Source: Dyadobacter sandarakinus | GTDB taxonomy: Bacteria > Bacteroidota > Bacteroidia > Cytophagales > Spirosomataceae | Direction: 5' to 3' | DNA length: 64,000 bases | Assembly: GCF_016894445.1 (NCBI RefSeq) | Contig: NZ_CP056775.1 | Span: 4,948,001-5,012,000, forward strand | Part shown: piece by piece, positions 24,695 through 33,439 of the stretch | Numbering within the stretch: position 1 is the stretch's first letter | Layout: each line of letters begins with the position of its first letter | Position numbers and translations under genes: made by a program | Notes under the pieces: model-generated | The model's input: only the letters and a program-made list of their open reading frames with translations | The model's database searches: none | Told to the model about the DNA's origin: nothing

Positions 24695-26527
24695 ATGCAT
24701 TTTAACTCTATCCGGCTCATGCTGGCACTTGCTGCCTGCTCTCTCCTGTTTTTTGGTTGTGGCAAAACCATTGATCCACGTGTTACCACCGGCGATATGT
24801 TTGTCACGGTTTACTCCTCCGACGGGTTCGGCGGCGCAGCCAAAAATGTAAACGTATTTACCAAGCCCCAAAGCATTCAGGGTGTTACTGACGAATTCGG
24901 AAGCGTGCTCCTGAAAGGAATTCAGCCGGGATCCTATGAGGTATTTGCCAATCAGTCGGGCGTAGGTTCCGGGAAGTCGGTGGGTACGGTTCGTAAAGAT
25001 TCATTAACTAATGTGCTTGTTTACATTGTAAAAGGGGTCAGTACCGGCATAACACCCGAGATTAAGCTCGTACTTCCTGCATTGCCGGCTACTTTTGCAG
25101 AAGGGGAATCAATCCCTTTTTCTGCGGATGTGGAAGACCAGGACACATCGCCTGGTGATATTACCGTAAAATGGGAAAGCAGTATCGACGGTCTTTTCCA
25201 TACGTCCTCTCCCGATCAGAATGGAAATGTTGCTTTTTCAAAAGCATTGTCAAAAGGACTTCACCTGATCACCGTCACCGCAACAGATAAGGATAAGTAT
25301 ACCGCTACAATTACCTTTCAACTGGCCACCAATGCTCCCAAAGCCGTAAAGCTGGTGAGTGCTGTGAAGCAGGGCGCCAATGTTGCCCTGACCTGGAACA
25401 AGTACACCGCTGCAGACTTCAAGACCTACGAAGTTTATCGCAGCGAAGAGCAGAACTCCAGTAATGTTACGCTGGTAGGTTCCGCAGCCAACAGCAACAC
25501 GCTGACAATGACCGACTCCCTCGCACCTTTCCTGCCGCAGGCTTATTACTTTGTACGGGTAGTAACCACCGAGGGACTTTTCAGTAACAGTAATTCATTG
25601 AAAGTCGACAATCCGGCCGGCTCGGTGTTTTTCTTTACACCCTTTGATGTGGTGATGCACCCGACACGAAACAAGCTGTACATGGTCGACAACGGGGCCG
25701 GGAAACTCCGGCTGATTGATATTGACTCATTTACAGAAGTAGCGAGCACCAGTCTGCAGGGTACAGCAGGGAATATTGATGTGGCCGATAACAGCTTTGG
25801 AATGGAAGTATACGTACCCAGCAGCGACGGGTGGATATACATTTACGATGCTGAAAAACTGACCCTGAAAAAATCGATCAGTACGGGTCTTTCCACACCG
25901 TGCGTTGTTACCAATGGTCATGGATATATTGCTGCATCCGTCAGGCCGTCGCCCTGGTGGGAACAGCCGGTCCGGACTTATTCGAGGGCTACGGGTATCA
26001 ATATTGACGGAAACGGCGATTTTGAGGGCGACAGGCTCCGGTTTGTTCCAGGGCAGGAAAAAATCATTTCAATATCTACATCCGTCAGTCCGATTGACAT
26101 GGAATATTTTGAACTGACCAGTAAGGGAGCAATTTCGCTGCACATGGATGATACGCAGCACGGCAGTTATCCGCTGGATCCCAATATATTCAGGATCTCG
26201 CCAACCGGTGATTATGTGGTTACAGGCAGTGAAGGCGCAGTATACCTGGCTACCCGCTCCATGGAGTACAAGGGTCTGATACAAAGAGGAAGTCTGGCAT
26301 TTTCCGACTTTGCTTTCAGTGAAGATGGTAAAACGATTTACGCTGCAACTCAAAACCGCAAATCAATTCAGATTGCGCGTTACCCGCAGCTGACCCGCGA
26401 CAATGAAATTTTGCTGCGCGGTACGCCGAAGTTTATTTTTTACCGCAATGGAAACCTGATCTCTGTAAGTATGATAGAAGATCAGGTGAGCCGCTTTGGT
26501 ATTGAGGTGGTCAAGGCCAAAAAATAA
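24695..26527 (+). CDS. Large lipoprotein with fibronectin-III-like and beta-propeller regions
   Basis: From ATG 24695 this 610-residue protein has a lipoprotein signal ending LLFFGC (Cys22). It is followed by a carboxypeptidase-regulatory-like strand region (GFGGAAKNVNVFTKP...YEVFANQSG), an Ig/PKD-like domain, and a fibronectin-III-like domain near residues 215-300 (VALTWNKYTAADFKTYEVYR). The C-terminal half has YncE/Lvp-like blades (KLYMVDNGAGKLRLIDIDS, YVPSSDGWIYIYDAEKL, GKTIYAATQNRKSIQIARY). It is expected on the cell surface; the ligand is unknown. The frame extends upstream to 24611 but that part lies in the preceding terminator. Confidence 0.85.
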   Translation: MHFNSIRLMLALAACSLLFFGCGKTIDPRVTTGDMFVTVYSSDGFGGAAKNVNVFTKPQSIQGVTDEFGSVLLKGIQPGSYEVFANQSGVGSGKSVGTVRKDSLTNVLVYIVKGVSTGITPEIKLVLPALPATFAEGESIPFSADVEDQDTSPGDITVKWESSIDGLFHTSSPDQNGNVAFSKALSKGLHLITVTATDKDKYTATITFQLATNAPKAVKLVSAVKQGANVALTWNKYTAADFKTYEVYRSEEQNSSNVTLVGSAANSNTLTMTDSLAPFLPQAYYFVRVVTTEGLFSNSNSLKVDNPAGSVFFFTPFDVVMHPTRNKLYMVDNGAGKLRLIDIDSFTEVASTSLQGTAGNIDVADNSFGMEVYVPSSDGWIYIYDAEKLTLKKSISTGLSTPCVVTNGHGYIAASVRPSPWWEQPVRTYSRATGINIDGNGDFEGDRLRFVPGQEKIISISTSVSPIDMEYFELTSKGAISLHMDDTQHGSYPLDPNIFRISPTGDYVVTGSEGAVYLATRSMEYKGLIQRGSLAFSDFAFSEDGKTIYAATQNRKSIQIARYPQLTRDNEILLRGTPKFIFYRNGNLISVSMIEDQVSRFGIEVVKAKK

Positions 26528-26533
26528 TCTGCA

Positions 26534-26568
26534 TAGCCCGGGCCGCTTTGATTATGCAGCCCGGGCTA
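26534..26568. terminator. GC-rich hairpin between convergent genes
   Basis: Ten-base arms TAGCCCGGGC and GCCCGGGCTA (26534-26543 and 26559-26568) around a 15-base loop. It sits between the convergent lipoprotein (+) and sbcD (-) stops and probably serves both as a terminator, though neither strand has a long U-run. The core AGCCCGGGC is the same as in the hairpin at 10385-10422. Confidence 0.65.
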
Positions 26569-27786
26569 CTCATCATCTGTCCCCAAAACTTCCCTGAAAA
26601 CCGACAACAAGCCTGTGGATGGTTCCTGGCCTTTGTTTTTGGTTTTAAAATATTCCTGGAACAACTTCTCCATACTAAGCGAGAGGTCAATGTCGCCCAC
26701 TTCCTCAGCGAGCTCACTTTTTTTGATCCGTGGTATGATCTGTACAATGCCGGAGTGCGCTTCATTGAGCCGCTTCTTGTCGGCTGCTTCCAGGTAGTTG
26801 TCAGACACGATGGTCAGCTCTATCAGATCATCGCGATGCTCGCCGAGCCAGCTGATAGCTTCCTCAATGTCATCAAAGCTTTTTCGTCTCAGCTTTTTGC
26901 CTCTTTCAAGCAGCCTTGGCTGGTAGTTTATCAGCCTGCCGGCCTTAGCCTCCAGTATAACCACATACTTGTTCTGGTTGGCTTCGGAAAAACTATATGC
27001 AAGCGGACTGCTGGAATACACCGCCGGTGCCGGATTTTTGTCTACTACCTGGTATCGGTGCAAATGTCCGAGGGCAATGTAATGAACTGCTTTCGGGAAG
27101 TTCTCGGTAAAAACCGCCTGTGCTCCTCCTACATGGAGGATAGGGCGCTCGTCATCAGGCTCTTCGGGCATGGGGCCGCCATTTTTCATGACATACAAAT
27201 GCGTAATGAGCATATTGAAACCCTGATCGTCCAGGTACAGGTCCGAGAGCTGCTGCCAGTGCTCCTGCAAATGCAGCCGTAAGGCTTCTTCTGAGTCTTC
27301 CATACCGAGAAATGCTTTCAGGCGCTGCTCGTTGGCATAAGGTGTATGCAGTATCCGGAGCGGTACAGGAGTGTTGGGGAGCTTTAATTCAATAAAACCT
27401 TTGGCCGAACGCAGTACCTCTACCTTTTCACGGGTACAAAACGGGATTATTTCTGCATTGGGAAAACCGACAAATATGATCCCGCACACACGTGCGAGCG
27501 CATCGGGTACCTGAATACGCTCGGGAGAATCATGGTTGCCCGCAATGGCGATAACCGCGCGGCTGCCGTTTGCAGAAAGCCGGTGCAGCGTGCTGTACAA
27601 CAGTTCGGTAGCTTCGGACGAGGGATTGAAATTATCAAAAAGGTCACCCGCAATGACAACAGCATCTACTGCCTCCGATTCGGCAATCATACATATTTCA
27701 TCCAGGACCAGCTTTTGTTCTTCAAGCCTTGAAAAGCTGTCGAGGCGCTTGCCAATGTGCCAGTCGGCCGTGTGAAGGATTTTCAT
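26566..27786 (-). CDS. sbcD: Exonuclease subunit SbcD (Mre11-like)
   Basis: This 406-residue protein has all the calcineurin-like nuclease motifs: LHTADWHIGKRL (I), AGDLFDNFNPSS (II), AGNHDSPER (III), TH in MLITHLYV (IV) and ALGHLHRYQ (V). An SbcD C-terminal domain follows from about residue 275. SbcD is the nuclease partner of the SbcC ATPase and opens DNA hairpins and protein-blocked ends. sbcC is usually the next gene but is not here: the downstream neighbour is the convergent lipoprotein. Start ATG 27786. Confidence 0.94.
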   Translation of the reverse strand: MKILHTADWHIGKRLDSFSRLEEQKLVLDEICMIAESEAVDAVVIAGDLFDNFNPSSEATELLYSTLHRLSANGSRAVIAIAGNHDSPERIQVPDALARVCGIIFVGFPNAEIIPFCTREKVEVLRSAKGFIELKLPNTPVPLRILHTPYANEQRLKAFLGMEDSEEALRLHLQEHWQQLSDLYLDDQGFNMLITHLYVMKNGGPMPEEPDDERPILHVGGAQAVFTENFPKAVHYIALGHLHRYQVVDKNPAPAVYSSSPLAYSFSEANQNKYVVILEAKAGRLINYQPRLLERGKKLRRKSFDDIEEAISWLGEHRDDLIELTIVSDNYLEAADKKRLNEAHSGIVQIIPRIKKSELAEEVGDIDLSLSMEKLFQEYFKTKNKGQEPSTGLLSVFREVLGTDDE

Positions 27787-27869
27787 TTCTATTATTTTAG
27801 CGAAAATAACATATCAAAAACTAACATTTGCCCTATCCAGCTCCATACCCAGCATTTCGTACCGTTTTG

Positions 27870-28661
27870 ATGTCCGTGTGCATCAGCCTGGCAGGCATGC
27901 TGTTTTCGTGTCAGCCGGCTATTGACCGCCAGAATGCCGGAGTCGCCATTTCTTTTGACGATCAGTTTATCCATGAATGGCACAGCCTGCGTCCCTTGTT
28001 CCGGAAGTATGGAGCCCGGGCAACTTTCTTTGTGACCTGCGGGGATACGCTCACCCGGGAGCAGGTGATCAAGTTACAGGAGCTGGAAAATGATGGCCAT
28101 GAAATAGGTTTTCACGGGTCAATTCATGGGAAATCTACGGAGCTGATCAATGCCCTGGGACCTGCTAAATATGCCGAGCAGGAGCTGTCGCCTGGTCTGG
28201 GTTACCTGGCAGCAGCAGGTTTTCATCCGCGCAGCTACGCACATCCCGGCGGCAACCACAATGCACAGGTCGACTCGGTACTGTTTTCAAAAGGTTTCAG
28301 CATACTGCGGGATGTGGCAGTTTCAAAGAGAAGGCTTTTTGGATTTCAGTGGTATGCAGTAGCGCCCCGGCTGATCAGAAGTATTTTTTACCATTTTGAC
28401 CAACAAAAAGAAGTAAATGCATTGCTGATTGACACGGATCAGCAACTGTCCGGAGCGGAAATCGCTGAGGCGATACAAGCCGCCAGTGAAAATGGAGACG
28501 CGCTACTGCTTTTTGGCCACAAACCTTTACACAAAAAACCGCAGGCCGGCGAGTACGGTTTTGATGTAGCATTACTTGAAGCAATTTTGAAAGAAGCGGC
28601 AAGGCAGCAGGTGAAGTTTTACACCATGTCTGAACTGCCCGGAATCAGCAGGGAGGAGTAA
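27870..28661 (+). CDS. Polysaccharide deacetylase family lipoprotein (NodB-like)
   Basis: From ATG 27870 this 263-residue protein has a lipoprotein signal (SLAGMLFSC) and a NodB deacetylase domain: motif 1 ISFDDQFIHEW, motif 2 HEIGFHGSIHG with the two metal-binding histidines, motif 3 RSYAHPGGNHN. It ends in a less conserved region with LLLFGHKPLH. NodB enzymes remove N- or O-acetyl groups from sugars of peptidoglycan, chitin or xylan. The frame also opens at a TTG at 27828; the ATG gives the better signal peptide. It is convergent with the acyltransferase gene (2 bases between stops). Confidence 0.85.
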   Translation: MSVCISLAGMLFSCQPAIDRQNAGVAISFDDQFIHEWHSLRPLFRKYGARATFFVTCGDTLTREQVIKLQELENDGHEIGFHGSIHGKSTELINALGPAKYAEQELSPGLGYLAAAGFHPRSYAHPGGNHNAQVDSVLFSKGFSILRDVAVSKRRLFGFQWYAVAPRLIRSIFYHFDQQKEVNALLIDTDQQLSGAEIAEAIQAASENGDALLLFGHKPLHKKPQAGEYGFDVALLEAILKEAARQQVKFYTMSELPGISREE

Positions 28662-28663
28662 GC

Positions 28664-29779
28664 TTACCTTCCGAATTTGCGGTCCTTGAATGCAAGCAGC
28701 GGTTTTTCCAGAAAAGCAAAGGAGAGCGATGCTACACCGACAGATCCCCCCAATGCAAGCAGATACAGCACAACCTGGTACTGTACAGTACTCCAATGCG
28801 GTGCCACCCGGCTCAGTATATTGATTACCAGAACAATGACTGCTACGTGGTAAATGTAAAGTCCATAGGAGATTTTTCCCAGGTGGTTCATGACCGGGTT
28901 TTCCAGGCTGATCACCGTAGCCGGGTTACAGGAGACATTGAGCACGAAGAATGCAAAAAACAAGGCATATACTTCCAGGAAGCCGGTAAAGTGTACGCCG
29001 GAAAAAAACAGCAAGGCTAATATCAGGTAGGTAGTCCATTGGACATCTTTCCTGAAAATAAAACTCAGAAAACGGTCCTTTTGTTTGAAAACGATCCACG
29101 CGCAAACTCCGCCGAGTGCCATTGTCTGGATCCTGAACTGGCCGATAAATGTTGTGATCATCGCATATTTTGCATCTTCTCCGGCATCGCTGTAATACAA
29201 ACCCAAAAGAAGGAGCAAAGCTGTCACTGCAAGAAAGAAAACGAAGATCAGCAGCCTTTTGCGCGGGTATTTGATCAGCCAGGGCCACAGGTAATAAAAT
29301 TGCTCTTCGACACCGATGGACCAGGTTTGGGCGCACCAGTAGGGAAGGTCGTACAGGACAAATGCATAGTTGGGCAAAACCAAAAAGAGTAATCCCAGTC
29401 GCTCGGCGGCATGCGTGTGCAGCTTCGGCGCTGTGCCGGGATAATGCATCAGGTCAAGATGCGGGAAAATAAAGAAGGAGAGGATAATGATTACAAAGTA
29501 AACAGGCCAGATCCTGAAAATACGTCTCAGGTAAAACTTGCCCGTATCCACATTACCAAACCGGGATTTTTCGTCGAGCAGCAGATAAGTAATGAGGAAG
29601 CCGCTTAAAACGAAGAACAATCCGACTCCCAGCCGGCCGGCATGCTGCACAATAGGCTGCTCGTACAGGTTGGTAATACCGAGTGCATGTTTGGCCTGTT
29701 CAAGATGGTGTACAACCACGAGTAATGCAGCAATGCAGCGTATTCCGTTGAGATTGGGGAAGTAACGTCTTTTTTCCAC
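28664..29779 (-). CDS. Acyltransferase 3 family membrane protein (OafA/YrhL-like)
   Basis: This 371-residue protein with about ten membrane helices begins at GTG 29779. It shows the family opening YFPNLNGIRCIAALLVVVHH with the catalytic-region His, RLGVGLFFVLSGFLITYLLL near residues 50-70, and the WSIGVEEQFYYLWPWLI motif. Such enzymes move acyl groups across the inner membrane to O-acylate surface sugars. It is the last gene of a probable minus-strand operon with the KdsC-like and DUF2520 genes (24 and 63 base gaps). Confidence 0.93.
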   Translation of the reverse strand: MEKRRYFPNLNGIRCIAALLVVVHHLEQAKHALGITNLYEQPIVQHAGRLGVGLFFVLSGFLITYLLLDEKSRFGNVDTGKFYLRRIFRIWPVYFVIIILSFFIFPHLDLMHYPGTAPKLHTHAAERLGLLFLVLPNYAFVLYDLPYWCAQTWSIGVEEQFYYLWPWLIKYPRKRLLIFVFFLAVTALLLLLGLYYSDAGEDAKYAMITTFIGQFRIQTMALGGVCAWIVFKQKDRFLSFIFRKDVQWTTYLILALLFFSGVHFTGFLEVYALFFAFFVLNVSCNPATVISLENPVMNHLGKISYGLYIYHVAVIVLVINILSRVAPHWSTVQYQVVLYLLALGGSVGVASLSFAFLEKPLLAFKDRKFGR

Positions 29780-29803
29780 GCGTGCGTTTTGCTCAGTCAG
29801 GAT

Positions 29804-30325
29804 TTAGTCAAACCACGACATCCATTTACCCTGAACTTTCATAACCTGCTCAATAAGGTCGCGGACCGCGCCGTGCCCGCCATTTTTTGGAGAAATATAA
29901 TCTGCCAGCGCCAGGATTTCTTCGGAGGAGTCGGCCGGACAAGCTGCAAGGACGCCGGTGCGCATCACTTCATAGTCGGGCAGGTCGTCGCCCATGAAGA
30001 CGATCTCATCCTCCGACAAATTCATTTTTTGCAGATATTCTTTGAAAACAGGGAGCTTTCCGTCCGGCGAGGTGCCGATAAAAATGTCTGTCACACCAAG
30101 GTATTCGAGCCTCTTGCGAACACCAAGCTGATTTTGAGCTGAAATAATAGCAACGCGGTATCCCAGTTTCACTGCGCGGTTAATGCCATAGCCGTCTTTC
30201 ACATTAAATGTCCTGGGTTGCTCACCGGTTTCCAGTGCAATCACACTGCCGTCCGTCATCACCCCGTCAATGTCAAAAATGAAAGTAGTAATTCGTGCGA
30301 GGCGCTCGGTCAGCTCTGGGTTCAT
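29804..30325 (-). CDS. KdsC-type HAD phosphatase
   Basis: This 173-residue protein is a C0-type HAD hydrolase without a cap: nucleophile motif FIFDIDGVMTDGSV, then IISAQNQLGVRKRLEYLG, and MGDDLPDYEVMRTGVLAACP. It matches 3-deoxy-D-manno-octulosonate 8-phosphate phosphatase, which gives free Kdo for lipopolysaccharide. In Bacteroidota this family also includes acylneuraminate-type phosphatases, and the neighbours do not include kdsA or kdsB, so the substrate is inferred. It lies between a DUF2520 gene and an acyltransferase gene on the same strand. Confidence 0.86.
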   Translation of the reverse strand: MNPELTERLARITTFIFDIDGVMTDGSVIALETGEQPRTFNVKDGYGINRAVKLGYRVAIISAQNQLGVRKRLEYLGVTDIFIGTSPDGKLPVFKEYLQKMNLSEDEIVFMGDDLPDYEVMRTGVLAACPADSSEEILALADYISPKNGGHGAVRDLIEQVMKVQGKWMSWFD

Positions 30326-30388
30326 GCAGGATCATATTGGTGTACCGTGCAAATATAGGCGAACTTTTCCCTGCACAAATGGCGGTGC

Positions 30389-31192
30389 CTATTTTGCAAT
30401 GTAGAAGTCCCTGATTTTGTCGGTCAGGACCCGGTAAATTTCTATCCAGTCTTGATTGGTTTCCTGCAGGTATTCGAGGTGGCGGGATGTTGTTTTCCAA
30501 TCACCGCGGCGTGCCGGCCCGGTCTGGCCGGGAGCCGGGTCGACAGCCAGCAGTACTTTGTTGACGGTAGTCCGGATCAATGGTTTGAGGAGTTCAAAGC
30601 TGATCTGCTCGCGTTCGAGGAGGTTATGCGAAACAGTAAACAGGTAGTTGGTAAAGTTGCTCGCAAAAACGGCTCCTACATGCAGGATAAAACGCTCATC
30701 AGAGTCCATGCGCGTCACGGAATCACTGATGCTTTCTGCCAGCTTTATGAGCCGGCTTTCTATCAGCTCATTCCGGGATTCAATGCAGAAGGGAATTTCC
30801 CTGTAGTACATCTCTACTCCCTTTGTGAATGTTTGTAAGGGATAAAATACGCCGGTATGCACATACACGTCACTATATACCTCAACCAGCTTCTGAAATT
30901 CGGCCAGGGAGCGGGTACCCGAGGTGTGCGCCAGGATGGCATTCTCGGGAAGTACGATCTGCTCGATGACATGCTCGATCGCGTCGTCGGATACAGCGAT
31001 GATGATCAGCTCGGCCTCACTTTCTGAAAAGTTGAGGTCCGGCTGGACGTTGGTATCATACAGGCTGGAAGCAAGCAGCCGGGCATGATCGGGATTGCGG
31101 CTATATACTTCGCAAATCCAGTGCCCCGCATTTTCGAAGGCCTGTGCCAGATGCCAGGCTACGTTTCCGGCGCCTATGAAGGAGATTTTCAT
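30389..31192 (-). CDS. Rossmann-like / DUF2520 domain protein
   Basis: This 267-residue protein starts at ATG 31192 with a dinucleotide-binding motif, ISFIGAGNVAWHLAQAF, and resembles F420/NADP oxidoreductases over about 120 residues (LIIIAVSDDAIEHVIEQI, ILAHTSGTRSL). The C-terminal half is the helical DUF2520 (FASNFTNYLFTVSHNLLE and the segment TGPARRGDWKTTSRHLEYLQ). The reaction is unknown; the fold suggests NAD(P)-dependent reduction. Pairing with a KdsC-like phosphatase downstream is, from memory, recurrent in Bacteroidota. Confidence 0.86.
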   Translation of the reverse strand: MKISFIGAGNVAWHLAQAFENAGHWICEVYSRNPDHARLLASSLYDTNVQPDLNFSESEAELIIIAVSDDAIEHVIEQIVLPENAILAHTSGTRSLAEFQKLVEVYSDVYVHTGVFYPLQTFTKGVEMYYREIPFCIESRNELIESRLIKLAESISDSVTRMDSDERFILHVGAVFASNFTNYLFTVSHNLLEREQISFELLKPLIRTTVNKVLLAVDPAPGQTGPARRGDWKTTSRHLEYLQETNQDWIEIYRVLTDKIRDFYIAK

Positions 31193-31302
31193 GCAGCAGA
31201 ATAGATGGTTGGATCAAGATATCGGGATAAAACGGGCTTCGCAAATGTGCCTGACCTAAAAAGGGCCTTGTAGCTTCCTTTCGTACGAATTTCCGGACTT
31301 AC

Positions 31303-31333
31303 TTGTAATTCAATTTGTTAAACTCTATATTTG
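31303..31333 (+). promoter_or_regulatory. Promoter of the rplM-rpsI block
   Basis: TTG at 31303-31305, a 20-base spacer, and TATATTTG at 31326-31333 fit the Bacteroidota housekeeping consensus very well. The resulting leader to the GTG start at 31406 would be about 65-70 bases and AT-rich. Confidence 0.8.
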
Positions 31334-31405
31334 CACTCCCATTTTCCAATGGACTGTCTTGTTGCAGTGTAAAATATTGAAAATCAATCAAATTTTTTGT
31401 TAATC

Positions 31406-31849
31406 GTGGATACGTTAAGCTACAAAACCATCTCGGCGAACAAAAACACAGTGAACAAGGAGTGGATAGTTGTGGATGCTAAAGATGCAGTTCTTGGCCG
31501 TTTGGCCAGTGAAATTGCGAAAATCATCAGAGGCAAACACAAGCCAAGTTACACTCCGCATGTTGACTGTGGTGATAACGTTATCGTTATCAACGCCGAT
31601 AAAATCAAGTTGACAGGTAAAAAACTGACGGACAAGATCTATGTACGTCACACAGGTTACCCGGGAGGTCAGCGTTTTCAGACTCCCCGTGAGTTGCTCG
31701 AAAAGCATCCTGAGCGTGTGATCGAGAAAGCCGTACGCGGCATGCTTCCAAAGAACCGTTTGGGACGTCGTTTATTTACAAACCTGTTTGTTTACGCTGC
31801 CGCAGAACACCCGCACAGCGCACAGCAACCAAAGCAAATCCAATTGTAA
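31406..31849 (+). CDS. rplM: 50S ribosomal protein L13
   Basis: L13 is an early-assembly protein of the large subunit. The 147-residue product starts at GTG 31406 ([16 protein letters not shown], the usual Cytophagales start; a TTG at 31397 is less likely). It carries [39 protein letters not shown], the signature RHTGYPGG and [13 protein letters not shown] near residues 110-122. rpsI follows after 3 bases in the conserved rplM-rpsI order. Confidence 0.98.
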   Translation: MDTLSYKTISANKNTVNKEWIVVDAKDAVLGRLASEIAKIIRGKHKPSYTPHVDCGDNVIVINADKIKLTGKKLTDKIYVRHTGYPGGQRFQTPRELLEKHPERVIEKAVRGMLPKNRLGRRLFTNLFVYAAAEHPHSAQQPKQIQL

Positions 31850-31852
31850 TTC

Positions 31853-32239
31853 ATGGAAGTGATCAACACAATAGGTAGAAGAAAAACAGCTGTGGCACGT
31901 ATCTACATGGTGCCAGGCAAAGGAGATATCAAAGTAAACGGCCGCGATTACAAAGAGTATTTCCCATTTGAAGTACACCAGATTGTTCTTCAGCAGCCTT
32001 TCGCTACGATCAGCGGAGGTAATGGATACGACATTAAAGTAAACGTAAGAGGTGGTGGTATTTCAGGTCAGGCGGAAGCAATCCGTATGGCGGTTTCCCG
32101 TGCCCTGGTTGAATACAATGCTGAGTTCCGCGGACCATTGAAGAAAGAAGGATTCCTTACCCGCGACCCGCGTATGGTTGAGCGTAAGAAATACGGACGT
32201 GCTAAGGCCCGCCGCAGATTCCAGTTCTCGAAACGTTAA
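31853..32239 (+). CDS. rpsI: 30S ribosomal protein S9
   Basis: This 128-residue protein is complete: TIGRRKTAVARIYMVPGKG at the start, the signature GGGISGQAEAIRMAVSRAL near residues 65-83, and the basic C-terminal tail KYGRAKARRRFQFSKR that reaches the tRNA anticodon in the ribosomal P site. It forms a two-gene unit with rplM. A large decamer-repeat inverted structure begins 10 bases after the stop. Confidence 0.98.
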   Translation: MEVINTIGRRKTAVARIYMVPGKGDIKVNGRDYKEYFPFEVHQIVLQQPFATISGGNGYDIKVNVRGGGISGQAEAIRMAVSRALVEYNAEFRGPLKKEGFLTRDPRMVERKKYGRAKARRRFQFSKR

Positions 32240-32248
32240 TAGTAGGGG

Positions 32249-32362
32249 GTCATTTTTAGTCAAAAGAGTCAAGTGTAGTCAGGAGTGGTCATTTGTTGTT
32301 TTTTTAGTTTTAAACAACACTTGACAATACATGACAAAACCTGACAACAAATGACCAAAACT
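32249..32362. repeat. Decamer-periodic inverted repeat between rpsI and rpsB
   Basis: The left arm (32249-32300) has GTCA starting at 32249, 32259, 32268, 32278 and 32288. The right arm (32311-32362) has TGAC starting at 32322, 32332, 32342 and 32352. The arms are inverted relative to each other, with an 8-base core GTCATTTGTTGT/ACAACAAATGAC matching, around a T-rich loop. Pairing is imperfect (roughly two thirds). It belongs to the same family as the array at 31-92. It may affect termination after rpsI or act as a binding array. Confidence 0.75.
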
Positions 32363-32438
32363 TGTCCAGACAGTACTTATCGTGCCCGATGTGCTGTGCT
32401 GCGTAAATGAAAAAACTATTCTAAAACAAAATTTGGCA

Positions 32439-33260
32439 ATGGCACAAATAGAGTATAAAGAACTATTGGATGCAGGTGTGCATTTTGGCCACCTTACCCG
32501 TAAATGGGATCCGAAAATGGCTCCGTATATATTTATGGAGAAGAACGGTATCCACATCATTGACCTGAATAAAACTTTGAGCTGCCTTAATGATGCAGAA
32601 GCCGCATTGAAGCAGATCGTTCGTTCAGGACGTAAGATCATGTTTGTTGCTACCAAGAAACAAGCTCAGGAAATTGTAACCGAAGAGGCAAAACGTCTGA
32701 AGATGCCTTACGTTACTGATCGCTGGCTGGGTGGTATGCTTACAAACTTTGGCACGATTCGCAAGTCTTTGAAAAAAATGCAGACTCTCGAGAAGATGCT
32801 GAAAGACGAAACCACGGTTAGCAATATCGCGAAGAGAGAACGCCTGATGCTTACACGTGAAAAGGATAAACTGGAACGAGTACTGGGTGGTGTAGCGGAC
32901 CTTACTCGCCTTCCGGCAGCCCTTTTCATCGTTGATGTGAAACGTGAACACATTGCAGTTGCAGAAGCAAAAAGATTGAACATCCCTATTTTTGCAATCT
33001 GCGATACCAACTCCAACCCTGAACTGGTTGATTTCCCGATCCCAAGCAATGACGATGCTTACAAAGCCATTTCATTGATTACCCTGGCGGTTGGTAAAGC
33101 GATCGAAGAAGGTCTGATGGAGCGTAAACAAGATAAAGACGATCAGCGTCTGGTTGAAGAAGAAGAGGCAAAACGCCAGGTTGACAAAGGCGGCGAAGAA
33201 GCTGCTGCTGCACCTCAGGCGGCTGCCAGCGTGGAAGTAGCTGAAAGTGATGAAGAGTAA
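32439..33260 (+). CDS. rpsB: 30S ribosomal protein S2
   Basis: From ATG 32439 this 273-residue protein shows [75 protein letters not shown] and [24 protein letters not shown], all standard. The C terminus carries a 35-residue acidic, Ala/Glu-rich tail ([10 protein letters not shown]...VAESDEE) typical of Bacteroidota S2. An upstream in-frame ATG at 32382 gives a non-homologous extension and is rejected. It is followed by a clear terminator. Confidence 0.98.
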   Translation: MAQIEYKELLDAGVHFGHLTRKWDPKMAPYIFMEKNGIHIIDLNKTLSCLNDAEAALKQIVRSGRKIMFVATKKQAQEIVTEEAKRLKMPYVTDRWLGGMLTNFGTIRKSLKKMQTLEKMLKDETTVSNIAKRERLMLTREKDKLERVLGGVADLTRLPAALFIVDVKREHIAVAEAKRLNIPIFAICDTNSNPELVDFPIPSNDDAYKAISLITLAVGKAIEEGLMERKQDKDDQRLVEEEEAKRQVDKGGEEAAAAPQAAASVEVAESDEE

Positions 33261-33310
33261 TCAGGGCGATAGGGAACTGGCGTAAAAACCGGTCCTGTTG
33301 GAACGATAAA

Positions 33311-33340
33311 GTAGCCCATAGCCAATTTGCTATGGGCTAC
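33311..33340 (+). terminator. Terminator after rpsB
   Basis: A perfect 12-bp stem, GTAGCCCATAGC and complement (33311-33322 and 33329-33340), with a 6-base loop, then AG and seven T. It lies 50 bases after the rpsB stop, so tsf at 33440 is likely to have its own promoter or to depend on read-through. Confidence 0.93.
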
Positions 33341-33439
33341 AGTTTTTTTAGATCAGAGCGGACTAATTTGTTAACCATTTGATCATCATGGTTTAACAAC
33401 AACATTCCAAATTCATTTATAAATAATTTCATTCAAATC

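Noticed and set aside
26548-27282. Long plus-strand frame opposite sbcD (about 244 codons)
   Set aside because: It is antisense to a clearly conserved nuclease gene, has no recognisable motif, and is explained by the codon pattern of sbcD.
31397-31405. TTG start for rplM three codons upstream
   Set aside because: The GTG at 31406 gives the MDTLSYKT start usual for Cytophagales L13; the extension adds no conserved residues.
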